A stretch of 64,000 nt of DNA from a bacterium (GTDB taxonomy: Bacteria; Planctomycetota; JAFGQW01): assembly GCA_030426805.1 (NCBI GenBank), contig JAUHXU010000002.1, positions 310,001 to 374,000 on the forward strand, given 5' to 3'. How positions within the stretch are numbered: the first letter of the stretch is position 1; every line of letters starts with the position of its first letter. Under the pieces are notes generated by a model. It saw nothing but the letters and a program-made list of their open reading frames with translations, did not search any database and was not told the DNA's origin. The position numbers and the translations under genes are program-made. Of this stretch, positions 51,410-60,795 are shown in pieces.

Positions 51410-53461
51410 CTACTCGGCGGACGGAGGGGCCGACTCGCTCGTCGTCGCGTCGTCTTCGCGCGTCGGCGGGCTGAGGTAGGTCTCGGCGGCCTCGATCTCG
51501 AGCGCCTTGCCGAACAGCAGCACGACGTCGTCGAGTTGCAGGACGAACGTCGGGTCGGGGTTGCCGATCAGCGCGCCGTGACGCTCGACCGCGAGGATGC
51601 TCGTGCCGGTGCGATGGCGCAGGTCGAGCGCGCGCAGCGTCTGCCCGATCGCCGGCGACTCCTCGGCCAGCGTCAATTCGCTGACGTCGGCGGTCGCGGC
51701 GAGCGCTTGCAGCGTGGGGTGCGTGGTGACGGTGGGCTCGGCGTCGGCCGCGCGCAGCAGGCTGAACCCGCCCTCGCGAATCATCGTCCGCTCGCGCGCG
51801 ATCAGGCGTTCGGAGACGCCGAACGTCTTCATCACCGCGCCGACGAGTTCGAGCGACGTCGCGAACTCTTCCGGGACCGCCTCGTTCGCGCCGAGCGCGA
51901 GCAGTTCGGTCACCTCGGTCACGAAGCGCGTGCGCACGATGATGAACAGCTCGGGGTTGGCGCGGCGCGCGTGGGCGACCGCCTGGCGAGCCGACGTCGG
52001 GTCGGGCACGGTGATCACGAGGGCTTTCGCGCGCTTGACGCCGATCCGGTAGAGCACGTCGGCCGACGCCGCGTCGCCGTAGTGGATCGTCTCGCCGGTC
52101 TCGCGGACGCGCCGCACCGTGATCGGGTTCAACTCGAGGAACAGGTACGGGATCTCCATCTGCCGGAGCACGCGCGCGACGCTCTGCCCGTTGACGCCGT
52201 AGCCGATGATGATCACGTGGTTCGTCATCGTCGGCTCGGCGTCGGTGTAGACGTCGTCCTTCGGTTTGCCGCGCGACAGGTAGCGGGTGACCCAGCGCAC
52301 GTCCGGCGCGCGGTTCGCGAGGAACGGCGCGAATCGCATCAGCACCGGCGTGAGCGCCATCGTCAGCACGCTGACCGACAGGAACGTCGCGTAGAGGTCC
52401 TTCGGGATCAGCCCGACGCCTTCGCCCGCCTTCGCGATGATGAAGCTGAACTCGCCGATCTGCGCGAGCGCCACGGCGGCGAGCACGGCCGCGCGCTTGC
52501 CGAACCCGACGCACAGCGAGACGAGGAAGACGATCCCCGCCTTCACGAGGAACACGCCCGCGGCCGCGAGGAGCGTCGTCACCGGCGACTCGATCCACAT
52601 CTTCGGCGTGACGAGCATCCCGACGGACACGAAGAACAGGCTGCTCATCGCGTCGCGAAACGGCGCGACCTCGCTCAGGATCTGATGGGAATACTCCGAC
52701 TCCGAGATCACGATCCCAGCGAGGAACGCGCCGAGGGCGAGGCTGAGCCCGGCCTGGCTCGTCAGGTAGGCGGTGCCGAGCACCGCGAGCAGGACGGTGA
52801 GCGTGAACACCTCGCGGCTGCGCACGCGTACGACGCGTTCGAGGAGCCACGGCAACACGAACAGTGCCGCGACGATGATCCCGACGAGCATCGCGGCCGA
52901 CGTCACGAGGGCGGTGAGTGCGGTTGCCGCCGACGCATCGCCGGTGGTGCCGAGCAGCGGCACGAGCAGCATGATCGGCACGATCGCGAGGTCCTGGAAG
53001 ATCAGGATGCCGAGGGCGATCCGGCCGTGGCTCGCACCGCCTTCGCCGCGGTCCTCGAGCTGCTTGAGCACGATCGCGGTCGAACTCATCGCGACGAGCA
53101 AGCCGAGAAAGACCGAGCGGTTGACCGGCATCCCCGCCGCCGCGGCGACGCCGGCGACGAGTGCGGCCGTCCCGACGACCTGCAGCCCGCCCGCACCGAC
53201 GACGAGCCCCTTCATCCGGTGCAGGTCCTTCAGCGAGATCTTCAGCCCGATCGTGAACATCAGGAAGACGATCCCGATCTCGGCGAGGAGGTCGATGTGG
53301 TGGCGGTCGTGCACGAGCGCGAGGCAGCCCGGGCCGGCGATCACGCCCGCGATCAGGAAACCGACGACGGTGGGGGCGTGGAGGCGACGGGTCGCGAAGA
53401 CGGTCAGCAGCGCGACCGCGATCACGAGCAGCAGCTCCTGGAGGAACGGCATCTCCGGCAT
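51410..53461 (-). CDS. KefB/KefC-type cation:proton antiporter with TrkA domains
   Basis: The 683-residue protein has about twelve membrane helices (CPA2 family; SSTAIVLKQLEDRGEG, ALGAFLAGIVISESEYSHQI, SLFFVSVGMLV). An RCK/TrkA-N domain (NHVIIIGYGVNGQSVARVLR, GDAASADVLYRIGVKRAKAL) and a TrkA-C domain near the C-terminus (TGTSILAVERHGALIGNPDP, LQLDDVVLLFGKALEIEAAE) follow. It exchanges K+ or Na+ for H+ under nucleotide or thiol control. Its ATG at 53461 shares one base with the stop of deoD (TGATG), so it is expressed with the deo genes, an unusual partner. Alternative start: Met4. Confidence 0.9.
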   Translation of the reverse strand: MPEMPFLQELLLVIAVALLTVFATRRLHAPTVVGFLIAGVIAGPGCLALVHDRHHIDLLAEIGIVFLMFTIGLKISLKDLHRMKGLVVGAGGLQVVGTAALVAGVAAAAGMPVNRSVFLGLLVAMSSTAIVLKQLEDRGEGGASHGRIALGILIFQDLAIVPIMLLVPLLGTTGDASAATALTALVTSAAMLVGIIVAALFVLPWLLERVVRVRSREVFTLTVLLAVLGTAYLTSQAGLSLALGAFLAGIVISESEYSHQILSEVAPFRDAMSSLFFVSVGMLVTPKMWIESPVTTLLAAAGVFLVKAGIVFLVSLCVGFGKRAAVLAAVALAQIGEFSFIIAKAGEGVGLIPKDLYATFLSVSVLTMALTPVLMRFAPFLANRAPDVRWVTRYLSRGKPKDDVYTDAEPTMTNHVIIIGYGVNGQSVARVLRQMEIPYLFLELNPITVRRVRETGETIHYGDAASADVLYRIGVKRAKALVITVPDPTSARQAVAHARRANPELFIIVRTRFVTEVTELLALGANEAVPEEFATSLELVGAVMKTFGVSERLIARERTMIREGGFSLLRAADAEPTVTTHPTLQALAATADVSELTLAEESPAIGQTLRALDLRHRTGTSILAVERHGALIGNPDPTFVLQLDDVVLLFGKALEIEAAETYLSPPTREDDATTSESAPPSAE

Positions 53462-54177
53462 CAGCGGGCCGGTCCGGTCACGGCATCGAGCGCGAGTTCG
53501 ACCATCGTCGAGAAGCCGGTCTCGCGTTCCTCGGCGCTCAGTCGCTCCTCGCGCCGGATGTGGTCGGACACCGTGCAGATCGCGAGGGCGGCCGCGCCGC
53601 ACTCGGCGGCGACGCCGTAGAGACCGGCGGCTTCCATCTCGATGCCGAGTACGCCGAGCGCCTCGATGCGGTCGAACATCTCCGGCTCGGGCGTGTAGAA
53701 GAGGTCGGCGGAGTGGAGGTTGCCGACGCGCACCGCGACGCCGCGCGCGTCGGCGGCGTTCACCGCCGCGCGGACGAGCCCGAAGTCGGCGATCGCCGCG
53801 AAGTCGTAGCCGCCGAAGCGTGCGCGGTTGACCGCCGAGTCGGTGCACGCGCCCTGGCCGATGACGATGTCGCGCAGCTGGACGTCGGCGCGCACGGTCC
53901 CGCAGCTGCCGATCCGGACGATGCGCCGGACGCCGAACTCGGTGAACAGCTCCTTCGCGTAGATCGACACCGACGGGATCCCCATCCCGCTACCCATCAC
54001 CGAGATCGGTGTGCCCCGGTAGGTGCCGGTGAACGCGAGCATGTTGCGCACCGCGTTGACCTGGCGGACGTCGTCGAACCACGTCTCGGCGACGAATTTC
54101 GCACGGAGTGGGTCGCCCGGCATCAGGCAGGTCTCGGCGAACGCGTCCGCCGGCGCGTCGATGTGGGGGGTCGGCAT
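53461..54177 (-). CDS. deoD: Purine-nucleoside phosphorylase (DeoD type)
   Basis: The 238-residue protein has the hexameric PNP features [75 protein letters not shown] and the purine-binding [17 protein letters not shown] and CTVSDHI. It splits purine (deoxy)nucleosides with phosphate. It lies 9 nt after deoB, and the antiporter start overlaps its stop. Length is normal (about 235-240). Confidence 0.95.
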   Translation of the reverse strand: MPTPHIDAPADAFAETCLMPGDPLRAKFVAETWFDDVRQVNAVRNMLAFTGTYRGTPISVMGSGMGIPSVSIYAKELFTEFGVRRIVRIGSCGTVRADVQLRDIVIGQGACTDSAVNRARFGGYDFAAIADFGLVRAAVNAADARGVAVRVGNLHSADLFYTPEPEMFDRIEALGVLGIEMEAAGLYGVAAECGAAALAICTVSDHIRREERLSAEERETGFSTMVELALDAVTGPAR

Positions 54178-54186
54178 GGACCGTTT

Positions 54187-55392
54187 TTACAGCATCGACG
54201 TGCCGTGGTCCATCGGCGGCAACGCGAAGTGTGTGGCGAGCGTCTGGCCGACGTCGGCGAACGTCTCGCGGCGTCCGAGGTCGCGCGCCCGCGGCACCGC
54301 GGCGCCGGCGAGCAGCACCGGGATGCACTCGCGCGTGTGGTCGGTGCCGTGGTGGGTCGGGTCGTTGCCGTGGTCCGCGGTGACGATCAGGAGATCGGTC
54401 GGAGCGAGCCGGTCGAGTAGCTCGGGGAGCCGCGCGTCGAACGCCTCGAGTGCGTCGCCGTAGCCGAGCGGATCGCGTCGGTGGCCGAACCGCTCGTCGA
54501 AGTCGACGAAGTTCGTGAAGACGAGCGTGTCGGGCCCGTCGGCGGTCCGGTCGATCGCCGCGAGCGTCTCGCGCCAGAGCGCCGGATGGCCGGCGGCCCG
54601 CACCGCTTCGGTCACGCCCTGGTGGGCGAAGATGTCGCCGATCTTGCCGACGCCGACGACCCGACCGCCCGCACCCGCGAGCGCGTCGAGGACCGTCGGG
54701 GCCGGCGGCGGCATCGAGTAGTCGTGGCGGTTGCCGGTCCGCTCGAAGCCGCGCGCGTCGTCGCCGGTGAACGGGCGCGCGATCACGCGGCCGATCCGCC
54801 AGTCGTCGGCGATCTCGCGGGCGATCTCGCACGTCCGATAGAGGCGCTCGAGTCCGAACGCGTCCTCGTGCGCGGCGATCTGGAGCACGCTGTCGGCCGA
54901 CGTGTAGACGATCGGGCGACCGGTCGCGACGTGCATCGCGCCGAGTCGGGCGATGATCTCGGTGCCCGACGCCCGGCAATTGCCGAGGACGCCGGGGAGG
55001 TCGGCCCGCGCGATCAGCGGGTCGATCAGCTCGGCGGGGAAGCTGGCGGTCTCGTCCGAAAACGTCCGCCAGCGTTCGGTCACCGGCACGCCGGCGAGTT
55101 CCCAGTGGCCGCTCGTCGTGTCCTTGCCGGTCGAGCGCTCGACTGCCCACGCGTGGGCGCCGATCGGGTCGACCGCTGTGTCGAGGCCGGCGGGCGTCGC
55201 GCCGGTCGGGCCGGCGGCGGCGCGGGCGAGGCCGAGGCGCGTCAGCCACGGCAACGCGAGCGTGCGGCCCTCCGTCGCGAACGCGTCGGCGATGTGTCCG
55301 AGCGTGTTCGCGCCGTCGTCGCCGAACGCCGCCGCATCGGGGGCGCCGCCGATTCCGAACGAGTCGAGGACGATCAGGATCGCGCGGGTCAC
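54187..55392 (-). CDS. deoB: Phosphopentomutase
   Basis: The 401-residue protein matches Deo[51 protein letters not shown] with the phosphorylated Thr, [16 protein letters not shown] and [20 protein letters not shown] carrying the Mn ligands. It interconverts (deoxy)ribose 1- and 5-phosphate, taking the product of DeoA and DeoD into central metabolism. The GTG at 55392 overlaps the deoA stop (GTGA). Confidence 0.95.
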   Translation of the reverse strand: MTRAILIVLDSFGIGGAPDAAAFGDDGANTLGHIADAFATEGRTLALPWLTRLGLARAAAGPTGATPAGLDTAVDPIGAHAWAVERSTGKDTTSGHWELAGVPVTERWRTFSDETASFPAELIDPLIARADLPGVLGNCRASGTEIIARLGAMHVATGRPIVYTSADSVLQIAAHEDAFGLERLYRTCEIAREIADDWRIGRVIARPFTGDDARGFERTGNRHDYSMPPPAPTVLDALAGAGGRVVGVGKIGDIFAHQGVTEAVRAAGHPALWRETLAAIDRTADGPDTLVFTNFVDFDERFGHRRDPLGYGDALEAFDARLPELLDRLAPTDLLIVTADHGNDPTHHGTDHTRECIPVLLAGAAVPRARDLGRRETFADVGQTLATHFALPPMDHGTSML

Positions 55393-56708
55393 GCAGGGGC
55401 CTCCAGACGTTCGATCACCGGAGTGCGTCGTCCCGGTGGCGCGTCGCCGAGTCGAATCGCCCCGATCAGCCGCGTCGCGGCGCGCTGCCATGCGTCGTCG
55501 TCGCGCGCGTGGATCGTCGCGATCGGTCGGTTCCGGTCCACCCGTTCGCCGAGCGCGACGACGTCGGTGAGGCCGACCGCCGGGTCGATCGCGTCGGTCG
55601 GTTGCGTGCGGCCGCCGCCCAACTCGACGACCGCGAGCCCGAGCGCGCGCACGTCGATCGCCGTGACGACACCGTCGTCGTCGACGTGCACCGGGCGCAC
55701 GACATCGGCGCGGGGGAGGTGCGCATCGGCGCGCTCGACGAAGTCCGTCGGGCCGCCGAGGGCCGCGACCATCCGCGAGAAGCGCTCGGCCGCGCGGCCG
55801 TCGTCGATTGCGGCGTCGACGCGGGTGCGCGCGTCGGCGTCGTCGCGCGCGAGGCCGCCGGCGACGAGGAGCGTCGCCGCGAGCGCCACCGTGACGTCAC
55901 GCAGCCGATCGCTCGACCGCTCGCCGCGCAACAGACGCACCGCCTCGGCGACCTCGACCGCGTTGCCGGCGCTCGACGCGAGGCACTGGTTCATGTCGGT
56001 GAGCAGTGCCACCGTGGCCAGGCCGGCGCCACCGGCGACGTCGACGAGACTCCTCGCGAGGTCCCGTGCCCGAGCGATGTCGGGCGTGAACGCGCCCGAT
56101 CCGACCTTGACGTCCATCACGAGCGCATCGAGCCCCGCCGCGAGCTTCTTCGACAGGATCGACGCGGTGATCAGGTCGATCGACTCGACGGTGCCGCTCA
56201 CGTCGCGGATCGCGTAGAGCCGCCGGTCGGCCGGTGCGAGGTCGGGGGTCTGCCCGACGATCGCGACGCCGACGTCGCGCACGACGCGGTCGAATCGATC
56301 GAGCGACGGGGTCGCGTCGTAGCCGGGGATCGACTCGAGCTTGTCGAGCGTGCCGCCGGAGTGGCCGAGCCCGCGGCCGGAGATCATCGGGACGTAGCCG
56401 CCGCACGCGGCGACGACGGGGCCGAGCACGAGCGAGACGGTGTCGCCGACGCCGCCGGTCGAATGCTTGTCCAGCACCGGGCCGTCGAGGTCCGGCCACG
56501 CGAGCGTTCGCCCCGAATCGCGCATCGCCCGGGTGAGCGCGACGCGCTCGTCGACGTCGAGGCCATTCAGGAACACCGCCATCGCGAACGCGCCGACCTG
56601 CGCGTCGCCGATCGTCCCGTCGGCGATACCACCCACAAACGCACCCAGCTCGGCTTCACTCAGCCGAGCCCGGTCGCGCTTGCGGCGAATGATCTCCTGG
56701 GGCAGCAT
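55389..56708 (-). CDS. deoA: Thymidine (pyrimidine-nucleoside) phosphorylase
   Basis: The 439-residue protein has the signature [40 protein letters not shown] and [29 protein letters not shown] of DeoA/PdpA. It cleaves thymidine or uridine with phosphate. ATG at 56708 ([17 protein letters not shown]) is the usual N-terminus. It heads deoA-deoB-deoD-antiporter, with 4-bp overlap, 9-nt gap and 1-bp overlap between genes. The stop of the 56730 gene is 21 nt upstream on the same strand, so it could read through from there. Confidence 0.95.
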   Translation of the reverse strand: MLPQEIIRRKRDRARLSEAELGAFVGGIADGTIGDAQVGAFAMAVFLNGLDVDERVALTRAMRDSGRTLAWPDLDGPVLDKHSTGGVGDTVSLVLGPVVAACGGYVPMISGRGLGHSGGTLDKLESIPGYDATPSLDRFDRVVRDVGVAIVGQTPDLAPADRRLYAIRDVSGTVESIDLITASILSKKLAAGLDALVMDVKVGSGAFTPDIARARDLARSLVDVAGGAGLATVALLTDMNQCLASSAGNAVEVAEAVRLLRGERSSDRLRDVTVALAATLLVAGGLARDDADARTRVDAAIDDGRAAERFSRMVAALGGPTDFVERADAHLPRADVVRPVHVDDDGVVTAIDVRALGLAVVELGGGRTQPTDAIDPAVGLTDVVALGERVDRNRPIATIHARDDDAWQRAATRLIGAIRLGDAPPGRRTPVIERLEAPA

Positions 56709-56729
56709 CGCCGCGGGGGAGCCGACGGG

Positions 56730-57932
56730 TTACGGCTGTACCGTCACCTGGGCCGAGCGTTCGCAGTAGACGTGGATCCCCGCGCGTGCATTCGGGTGGG
56801 TCGCGATCCCGGCGGTGTAGAACGAGATCCCGACGAACGCGTTGATGTTCGGGATTGCCACCGACAACGTCGCTTGTCCCTTGTCGTCCAACGTGCCGCG
56901 GTAATTCATGAAGATGCCGGGCAGCGAGTTGTTCACCGTCACGCCGAAGAGCCCGTCGAGGTCGATCGGCAGGAGGCGTCCACCGGGGAGAATGATGCCG
57001 TTGTTGGCCGAGAGTGACGACGCGAAGATATACTGCTCGCCTGCGGCGCCGGTCGACGTGACGTCGAGCGTGACGGTCTGACCCACGCGCGGATTCGCGC
57101 CCCGACGGGCGATCACGATGTCCGGCCGCACCGCGCAACAGTTCAGGTCGCTGAAGATCCCGCCGACCGCGAGGGTGGTCAGCTGTGGCGTCGACCCGGT
57201 CGTGACGACGAAGAGCGAATCGCCACCGGCGCCCGAGTCGTCCGCGATCAGCAAGTCACCGTTCGCGTATGCGTCGACACCTTCCGGGTCCGCCATCGGC
57301 GTCCCCGACCACAGCGTGTTCACCGTGCCCGTGCGGTCGCAGGTCAACACGCCGTTGAGGGTGTCGTCGCCCACGTAGAAGATGCCGCCGGTCGCGTGTC
57401 CTTCCTGGTAGAAGCTGCCGCCCGTGGCGGCTAGCGTCGTGATCGCCCCGGAGACACGGTCCAGCTTGTACATGGCGGAAGTGCCGGTCACGAAGAACGA
57501 GTCGTTCTGCGAGTCGTAGCCGATGCCCCACGGCCGCTGGGCGAATTGGAACATTCGCACGGTATTTCCGGTTCGGTCATACTCGACTACGCCGGTTGCG
57601 CCGCCGCTGAGCGACGCGACCCAGTAGTTGCCCTGCGGCCCCACTTCGACTGCATAGGCACTTGCCGCCAGCGTGGACACGATCGTCGAGAACCCGCCGA
57701 TCGGGAAGATCCGCACGAGCGACGCTCCGGAGCAGATCACATTGCCGTCGTAGTCGAAGTCGATGCCGCCCGCAAACGTCCCGACCGAGACGAACGACGT
57801 CACCGTTCCTGCGGCGTCGACCCGGTAGACGGACCCGTTTTGGTCTGTGACGACGGCCTCGCCTGCGCGAAACGGCTGCGCCGACAGCGAGCCGGCGACC
57901 AGGAGTGCGGTGACGGCCAGTAGCGTACGCAT
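56730..57932 (-). CDS. Secreted NHL/beta-propeller protein
   Basis: The 400-residue protein has a signal peptide (MRTLLAVTALLVAGSLSAQP). About six propeller-like blades follow (VVTDQNGSVYRVDAAGTVTS, GIDFDYDGNVICSGASLV, GVVEYDRTGNTVRMFQFAQR, PWGIGYDSQNDSFFVTGTSA), then a C-terminal beta domain ending SAQVTVQP, reminiscent of the SBBP protein tail at 9608 (TTSFTIQP) and thus perhaps a shared sorting or anchoring module. ATG at 57932 follows GGAGG; the one at 57956 is less likely. Codon use is slightly less biased than neighbours. Probably an exported binding protein. Confidence 0.68.
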   Translation of the reverse strand: MRTLLAVTALLVAGSLSAQPFRAGEAVVTDQNGSVYRVDAAGTVTSFVSVGTFAGGIDFDYDGNVICSGASLVRIFPIGGFSTIVSTLAASAYAVEVGPQGNYWVASLSGGATGVVEYDRTGNTVRMFQFAQRPWGIGYDSQNDSFFVTGTSAMYKLDRVSGAITTLAATGGSFYQEGHATGGIFYVGDDTLNGVLTCDRTGTVNTLWSGTPMADPEGVDAYANGDLLIADDSGAGGDSLFVVTTGSTPQLTTLAVGGIFSDLNCCAVRPDIVIARRGANPRVGQTVTLDVTSTGAAGEQYIFASSLSANNGIILPGGRLLPIDLDGLFGVTVNNSLPGIFMNYRGTLDDKGQATLSVAIPNINAFVGISFYTAGIATHPNARAGIHVYCERSAQVTVQP

Positions 57933-57990
57933 GGCTTTCCTCCACGATTCCAACACGAACTCTCATACGCCGATGGTCGGCGACGTCCGC

Positions 57991-57996
57991 ATTCTA
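57991..57996 (-). promoter_or_regulatory. Candidate -10 box (TAGAAT) for the propeller gene
   Basis: TAGAAT on the minus strand lies 59 nt before the ATG at 57932, in the gap after the arsM stop. No clear -35. Confidence 0.3.
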
Positions 57997-58058
57997 CCCG
58001 TCCGGCGGGCTCGATGGGAGGGTGCGTCAATACGGCCGGATTCGCGGCGTTGGCCGCG

Positions 58059-59252
58059 TCAGCAGCAACCGCCGGCCGGTGCGTCGGTCGTCTCGTCGTA
58101 TTGGCGGCCCTTGGTTTCCCGCGGGTCGCGAAGACGGTCACGGCTGCAATCGAACAGCGCGGCGTCTTCCTCGGCGATCGGTTCGCGCGGTTCGATCCCG
58201 ACGATGTCGTCGGCATACGGTCCGGCCCGAGAGGTCAGCAGGTCGAACGTCTTCTTGCACACCGCCATACGCTTGCCGCGGTAGTAGGTGTGGCCGTCGT
58301 CGTCGCAGACGCACTTCCACGGGCCACGATAGATCAGCGCTTGGCCGTGCTCGCGGCATTCGCCCTCTTTGCCTTTGAACGCGCGTACGGTGATCGACCG
58401 ATATTCGACGCCGTCGACGACGCGCCACGGTTCGGCCTGGCGTTCGAGGATCTCGATGCCGTAGAACCCCGCGTTCTCGAACGCCTCCAGGAATGCGCTC
58501 TCGACGAACGCGCCCGAGATGCAGCCGCTCCACAGCTCGGGGTCGGCCTTGGCGCGCGCCGTCGACTCCTCGTCGCTGACGATGTCGCTGATCACCGCGC
58601 GTCCGCCGCGCTTGAGCACGCGGAAGATCTCGTCGAACAGACGCGCCTTGTCGCCCGGGCGCACGAGGTTCAGCACGCAGTTCGACACGACGACGTCGAC
58701 CGACCCGGTCGGGATCATCGGCTCGGTCGCGCGCAGCCGTTCGCATTCGGTCTCGTAGGCCGACACGTCGCCCACCGAGCGGATCGGGTTTGCGTCGAGC
58801 CATGCCTGCGCCCGGTCGAGGTCGAGCGCGAGGTCCTGGATCTTGCCCTTGCGGAACGCGACGTTGGCGTGGCCGATCTTCGCAGCCAACTCGTCCTCGT
58901 ACTTCCGTGCGAGCGCGAGCATCGTGTCGTTGAAGTCGACACCGATCACGCGTCCCGACGGCCCGACCTTCTGCGACAGGATGTAGCAGACCTTGCCGCC
59001 GCCGGAGCCGAGGTCCACCACGGTCTCGCCCTCGTGCACGTGCGCGGAGGGATCACCGCAGCCGTAGTCGCGCTCGATGATCTCGGCGGGCAGGATCGCG
59101 AGGTGCTTCGGGTCGTAGGTCGTCGGGCAGCACAGGGCGGCTTCGCGTTGCGCCGCCCCGGAGGCGTAGCGGTCGATCACCGCGTCTTCGAGATTCGTCG
59201 GGGCGTTCGTGCCGGCGGGGGCGCAGCACGTCTCGGGCGTTCGATCGGTCAT
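58059..59252 (-). CDS. arsM: Arsenite methyltransferase
   Basis: The 397-residue protein has the ArsM layout: ALCCPTTYDPKHLAILPAEI and ERDYGCGDP, the SAM motif VVDLGSGGGKVCYILSQKVG, VIGVDFNDTMLALARKYEDE, VVVSNCVLNLV and the C-rich C-terminal half (WSGCISGAF, GPWKCVCDDDGHTY, RMAVCKKTFDLL). It methylates As(III) to volatile or less toxic forms. It starts with a Cys pair (PETCCAPAGT) and ends with GGCC. ATG at 59252. No ArsR is seen next to it. Length is at the upper end for the family. Confidence 0.9.
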   Translation of the reverse strand: MTDRTPETCCAPAGTNAPTNLEDAVIDRYASGAAQREAALCCPTTYDPKHLAILPAEIIERDYGCGDPSAHVHEGETVVDLGSGGGKVCYILSQKVGPSGRVIGVDFNDTMLALARKYEDELAAKIGHANVAFRKGKIQDLALDLDRAQAWLDANPIRSVGDVSAYETECERLRATEPMIPTGSVDVVVSNCVLNLVRPGDKARLFDEIFRVLKRGGRAVISDIVSDEESTARAKADPELWSGCISGAFVESAFLEAFENAGFYGIEILERQAEPWRVVDGVEYRSITVRAFKGKEGECREHGQALIYRGPWKCVCDDDGHTYYRGKRMAVCKKTFDLLTSRAGPYADDIVGIEPREPIAEEDAALFDCSRDRLRDPRETKGRQYDETTDAPAGGCC

Positions 59253-59337
59253 CGTCGCGGGGGTCTCCGTCTCGGTCGTGGGGCGTTCACACGGTCGCCG
59301 AAACGCGATCGGTGTGCAAGTCCGCCGAGAAATCCGG

Positions 59338-59745
59338 TCAGCGGTAGTCGGCCGCGCGCCACCGGCCCGACGGAATCGCGATCGCATCCGACGGGATCGG
59401 CGCCGCGTAGACGTAGATCCACGCGTCGACGACGCTCCCGGCAGTCGTCGTCGCGGCGCAGCGCGTGCGGTGGTAGAGGCTCGCGTCCGGCGCGTCGGGG
59501 TCACAGTCCTCGAGCGCGTCGAGGCGTGCGACGGCGTCGGCGGCGCGGTCCGGCGCGAACGCGACCAGTTCGCCGTGAACGATCCCCTCCGCCTCCGGAC
59601 GATACGCCGGGTATCCCTCGGGCAGATGGACGATCGCCCCGCGAACGGTCGCTTCCTCGGTCGACGTCGCGTCGCCGACGTAGTGCGCGTGGTTCGACTC
59701 GCCGCGGAGCAGCGTGCCGTAGACGAAGACCGGGCGCGCGATCAT
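59338..59745 (-). CDS. Gamma-glutamylcyclotransferase (AIG2-like)
   Basis: The 135-residue protein has the BtrG/GGCT fold signature RPVFVYGTLLRGESNHAHYV and the Glu of VHGELVAF, with the acidic LDALEDCDPDAPDASLYHRT segment. Homologues convert gamma-glutamyl peptides or amines to 5-oxoproline. Its ATG overlaps the stop of the inositol-phosphatase gene (ATGA), so the two are coupled. The exact substrate is not known. Confidence 0.82.
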   Translation of the reverse strand: MIARPVFVYGTLLRGESNHAHYVGDATSTEEATVRGAIVHLPEGYPAYRPEAEGIVHGELVAFAPDRAADAVARLDALEDCDPDAPDASLYHRTRCAATTTAGSVVDAWIYVYAAPIPSDAIAIPSGRWRAADYR

Positions 59746-60743
59746 CCGAGGTGTTCGTCGAGCAGTCGGAGCAACGTCGGCTCGATCGCCCGTCGGAGGT
59801 CGGCGTTGGCGTAGGCGATGAAGCCGAGCGCGGAGGTCGTGTCGAGCGGGGCGTCGAGCGGGCGACCCCACGGATCGGTGATCTCGACGCCGGCCATCTG
59901 CGCGATCAGCAATCCGCCGAGGTCGTAGGGATGCGACGTGATGCCCATCGCCTCGCCGCGCGCGGCGAGCACGTCGGCGAGGCGGGGGCGGATGTCGGCC
60001 GTGAAGCGGTCGCGGCCGGTGACGAGCTCCACGAGTTGGCCGGCGTTGCAGATGTACTGGTCCTCGAACACCCGCGCACGCCCGGCGACGACCGGACCGA
60101 CAACGGCGCGCAGGAGTGCTTCCTCGATCGTCGCGAGGACGTCTTTGCCGCCCGCGAAGAAGCGCGCGAGCTGTGCGAAGCCGTGCTCGAGGGTCGTCGC
60201 GCGGCTCGGCCGGTGGGGGAGCGGCGTCGTCGTGCCGGTGACGAGGTCGTCCCGCTCGATGCCCCAATCGTCGTCGCGGATCGCCCAGAGCACGTCGGCG
60301 CGGGTCATCTTCTGCGTCGGCAGCTCGGACTGCACCGCGACGACGACGTCGGTCAGCCGCGTCGCTTCGCCGCGGTCGGGCGCGACGGCGGTGACGACCC
60401 ACGCCGAGCGCTTGTCGTACATCAGCCCGCGCGTGCCGTCGATCGGATCGATCAGGATGCGGACGCGATCGGGTGCATCGGGGTCGCCGAACACGAGCGG
60501 CCGGTCGTCGGCGACGCCCTCGGCGATCACCGTGCACGGGATTCGCGGGGCGAAGGTGTCCCGGAAGAAGCGCTCGACGATCGGCTCGACGTCGGCGTCG
60601 ATCGCGTAGATCGTGTCGCCGGGTGCCTCGGCCGCGACCGCGTGCGCGTCGGCGCCCGACGCGAGCCGCGCGTGGACGTGCGCGCGCACCTCGCGCTGGA
60701 ACGCGCGGACGAGCCGGAGGATCTCTCGCGGGTCGGCGACCAT
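59742..60743 (-). CDS. Inositol monophosphatase-family phosphatase
   Basis: The 333-residue protein has the IMPase/FBPase/CysQ metal site: IAEG (Glu75), LIDPIDGTRGL (Asp99, Asp102) and, towards the C-terminus, a Gly-rich segment (YDLGGLLIAQMAGVEITDPW). Substrate could be inositol phosphate, 3'-phosphoadenosine phosphate or a sugar phosphate; the long form with RFFAGGKDVLATIEEALL suggests a divergent member. ATG at 60743 lies 8 nt after TACAAT, so the message is probably leaderless. It is back-to-back with the DUF6599 gene. Confidence 0.85.
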   Translation of the reverse strand: MVADPREILRLVRAFQREVRAHVHARLASGADAHAVAAEAPGDTIYAIDADVEPIVERFFRDTFAPRIPCTVIAEGVADDRPLVFGDPDAPDRVRILIDPIDGTRGLMYDKRSAWVVTAVAPDRGEATRLTDVVVAVQSELPTQKMTRADVLWAIRDDDWGIERDDLVTGTTTPLPHRPSRATTLEHGFAQLARFFAGGKDVLATIEEALLRAVVGPVVAGRARVFEDQYICNAGQLVELVTGRDRFTADIRPRLADVLAARGEAMGITSHPYDLGGLLIAQMAGVEITDPWGRPLDAPLDTTSALGFIAYANADLRRAIEPTLLRLLDEHLG

Positions 60744-60751
60744 GCGGCGGA

Positions 60752-60757
60752 TTGTAG
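60752..60757 (-). promoter_or_regulatory. Candidate -10 box (TACAAT) of the IMPase-family gene
   Basis: TACAAT on the minus strand ends 8 nt before the ATG at 60743 in the 52-nt divergent gap. Confidence 0.4.
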
Positions 60758-60759
60758 CG

Positions 60760-60787
60760 TTGTGCTCGGTTCGCGGCACCGTATAAT
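60760..60787 (+). promoter_or_regulatory. Promoter for the DUF6599 gene (leaderless)
   Basis: TTGTGC (60760-60765), 16-nt spacer and TATAAT (60782-60787) form the best sigma-70-like promoter seen here. The ATG at 60796 is 8 nt after the -10, so the transcript should start at the start codon. Confidence 0.6.
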
Positions 60788-60795
60788 CGCCGCAC

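Noticed and set aside
47497..51474. 1325-codon plus-strand open frame opposite the VPS10 and MBL genes
   Set aside because: Composition is Arg/Val/Asp-rich with no domain pattern; it is the antisense of BNR repeats and rhodanese sequence, a usual effect of high G+C.
58059..58061. TGA after the Cys-Cys end of ArsM as a third selenocysteine
   Set aside because: The protein is already full length, the codons after it are Arg/Gly-rich without family match, and no GGU hairpin was found at the right distance.
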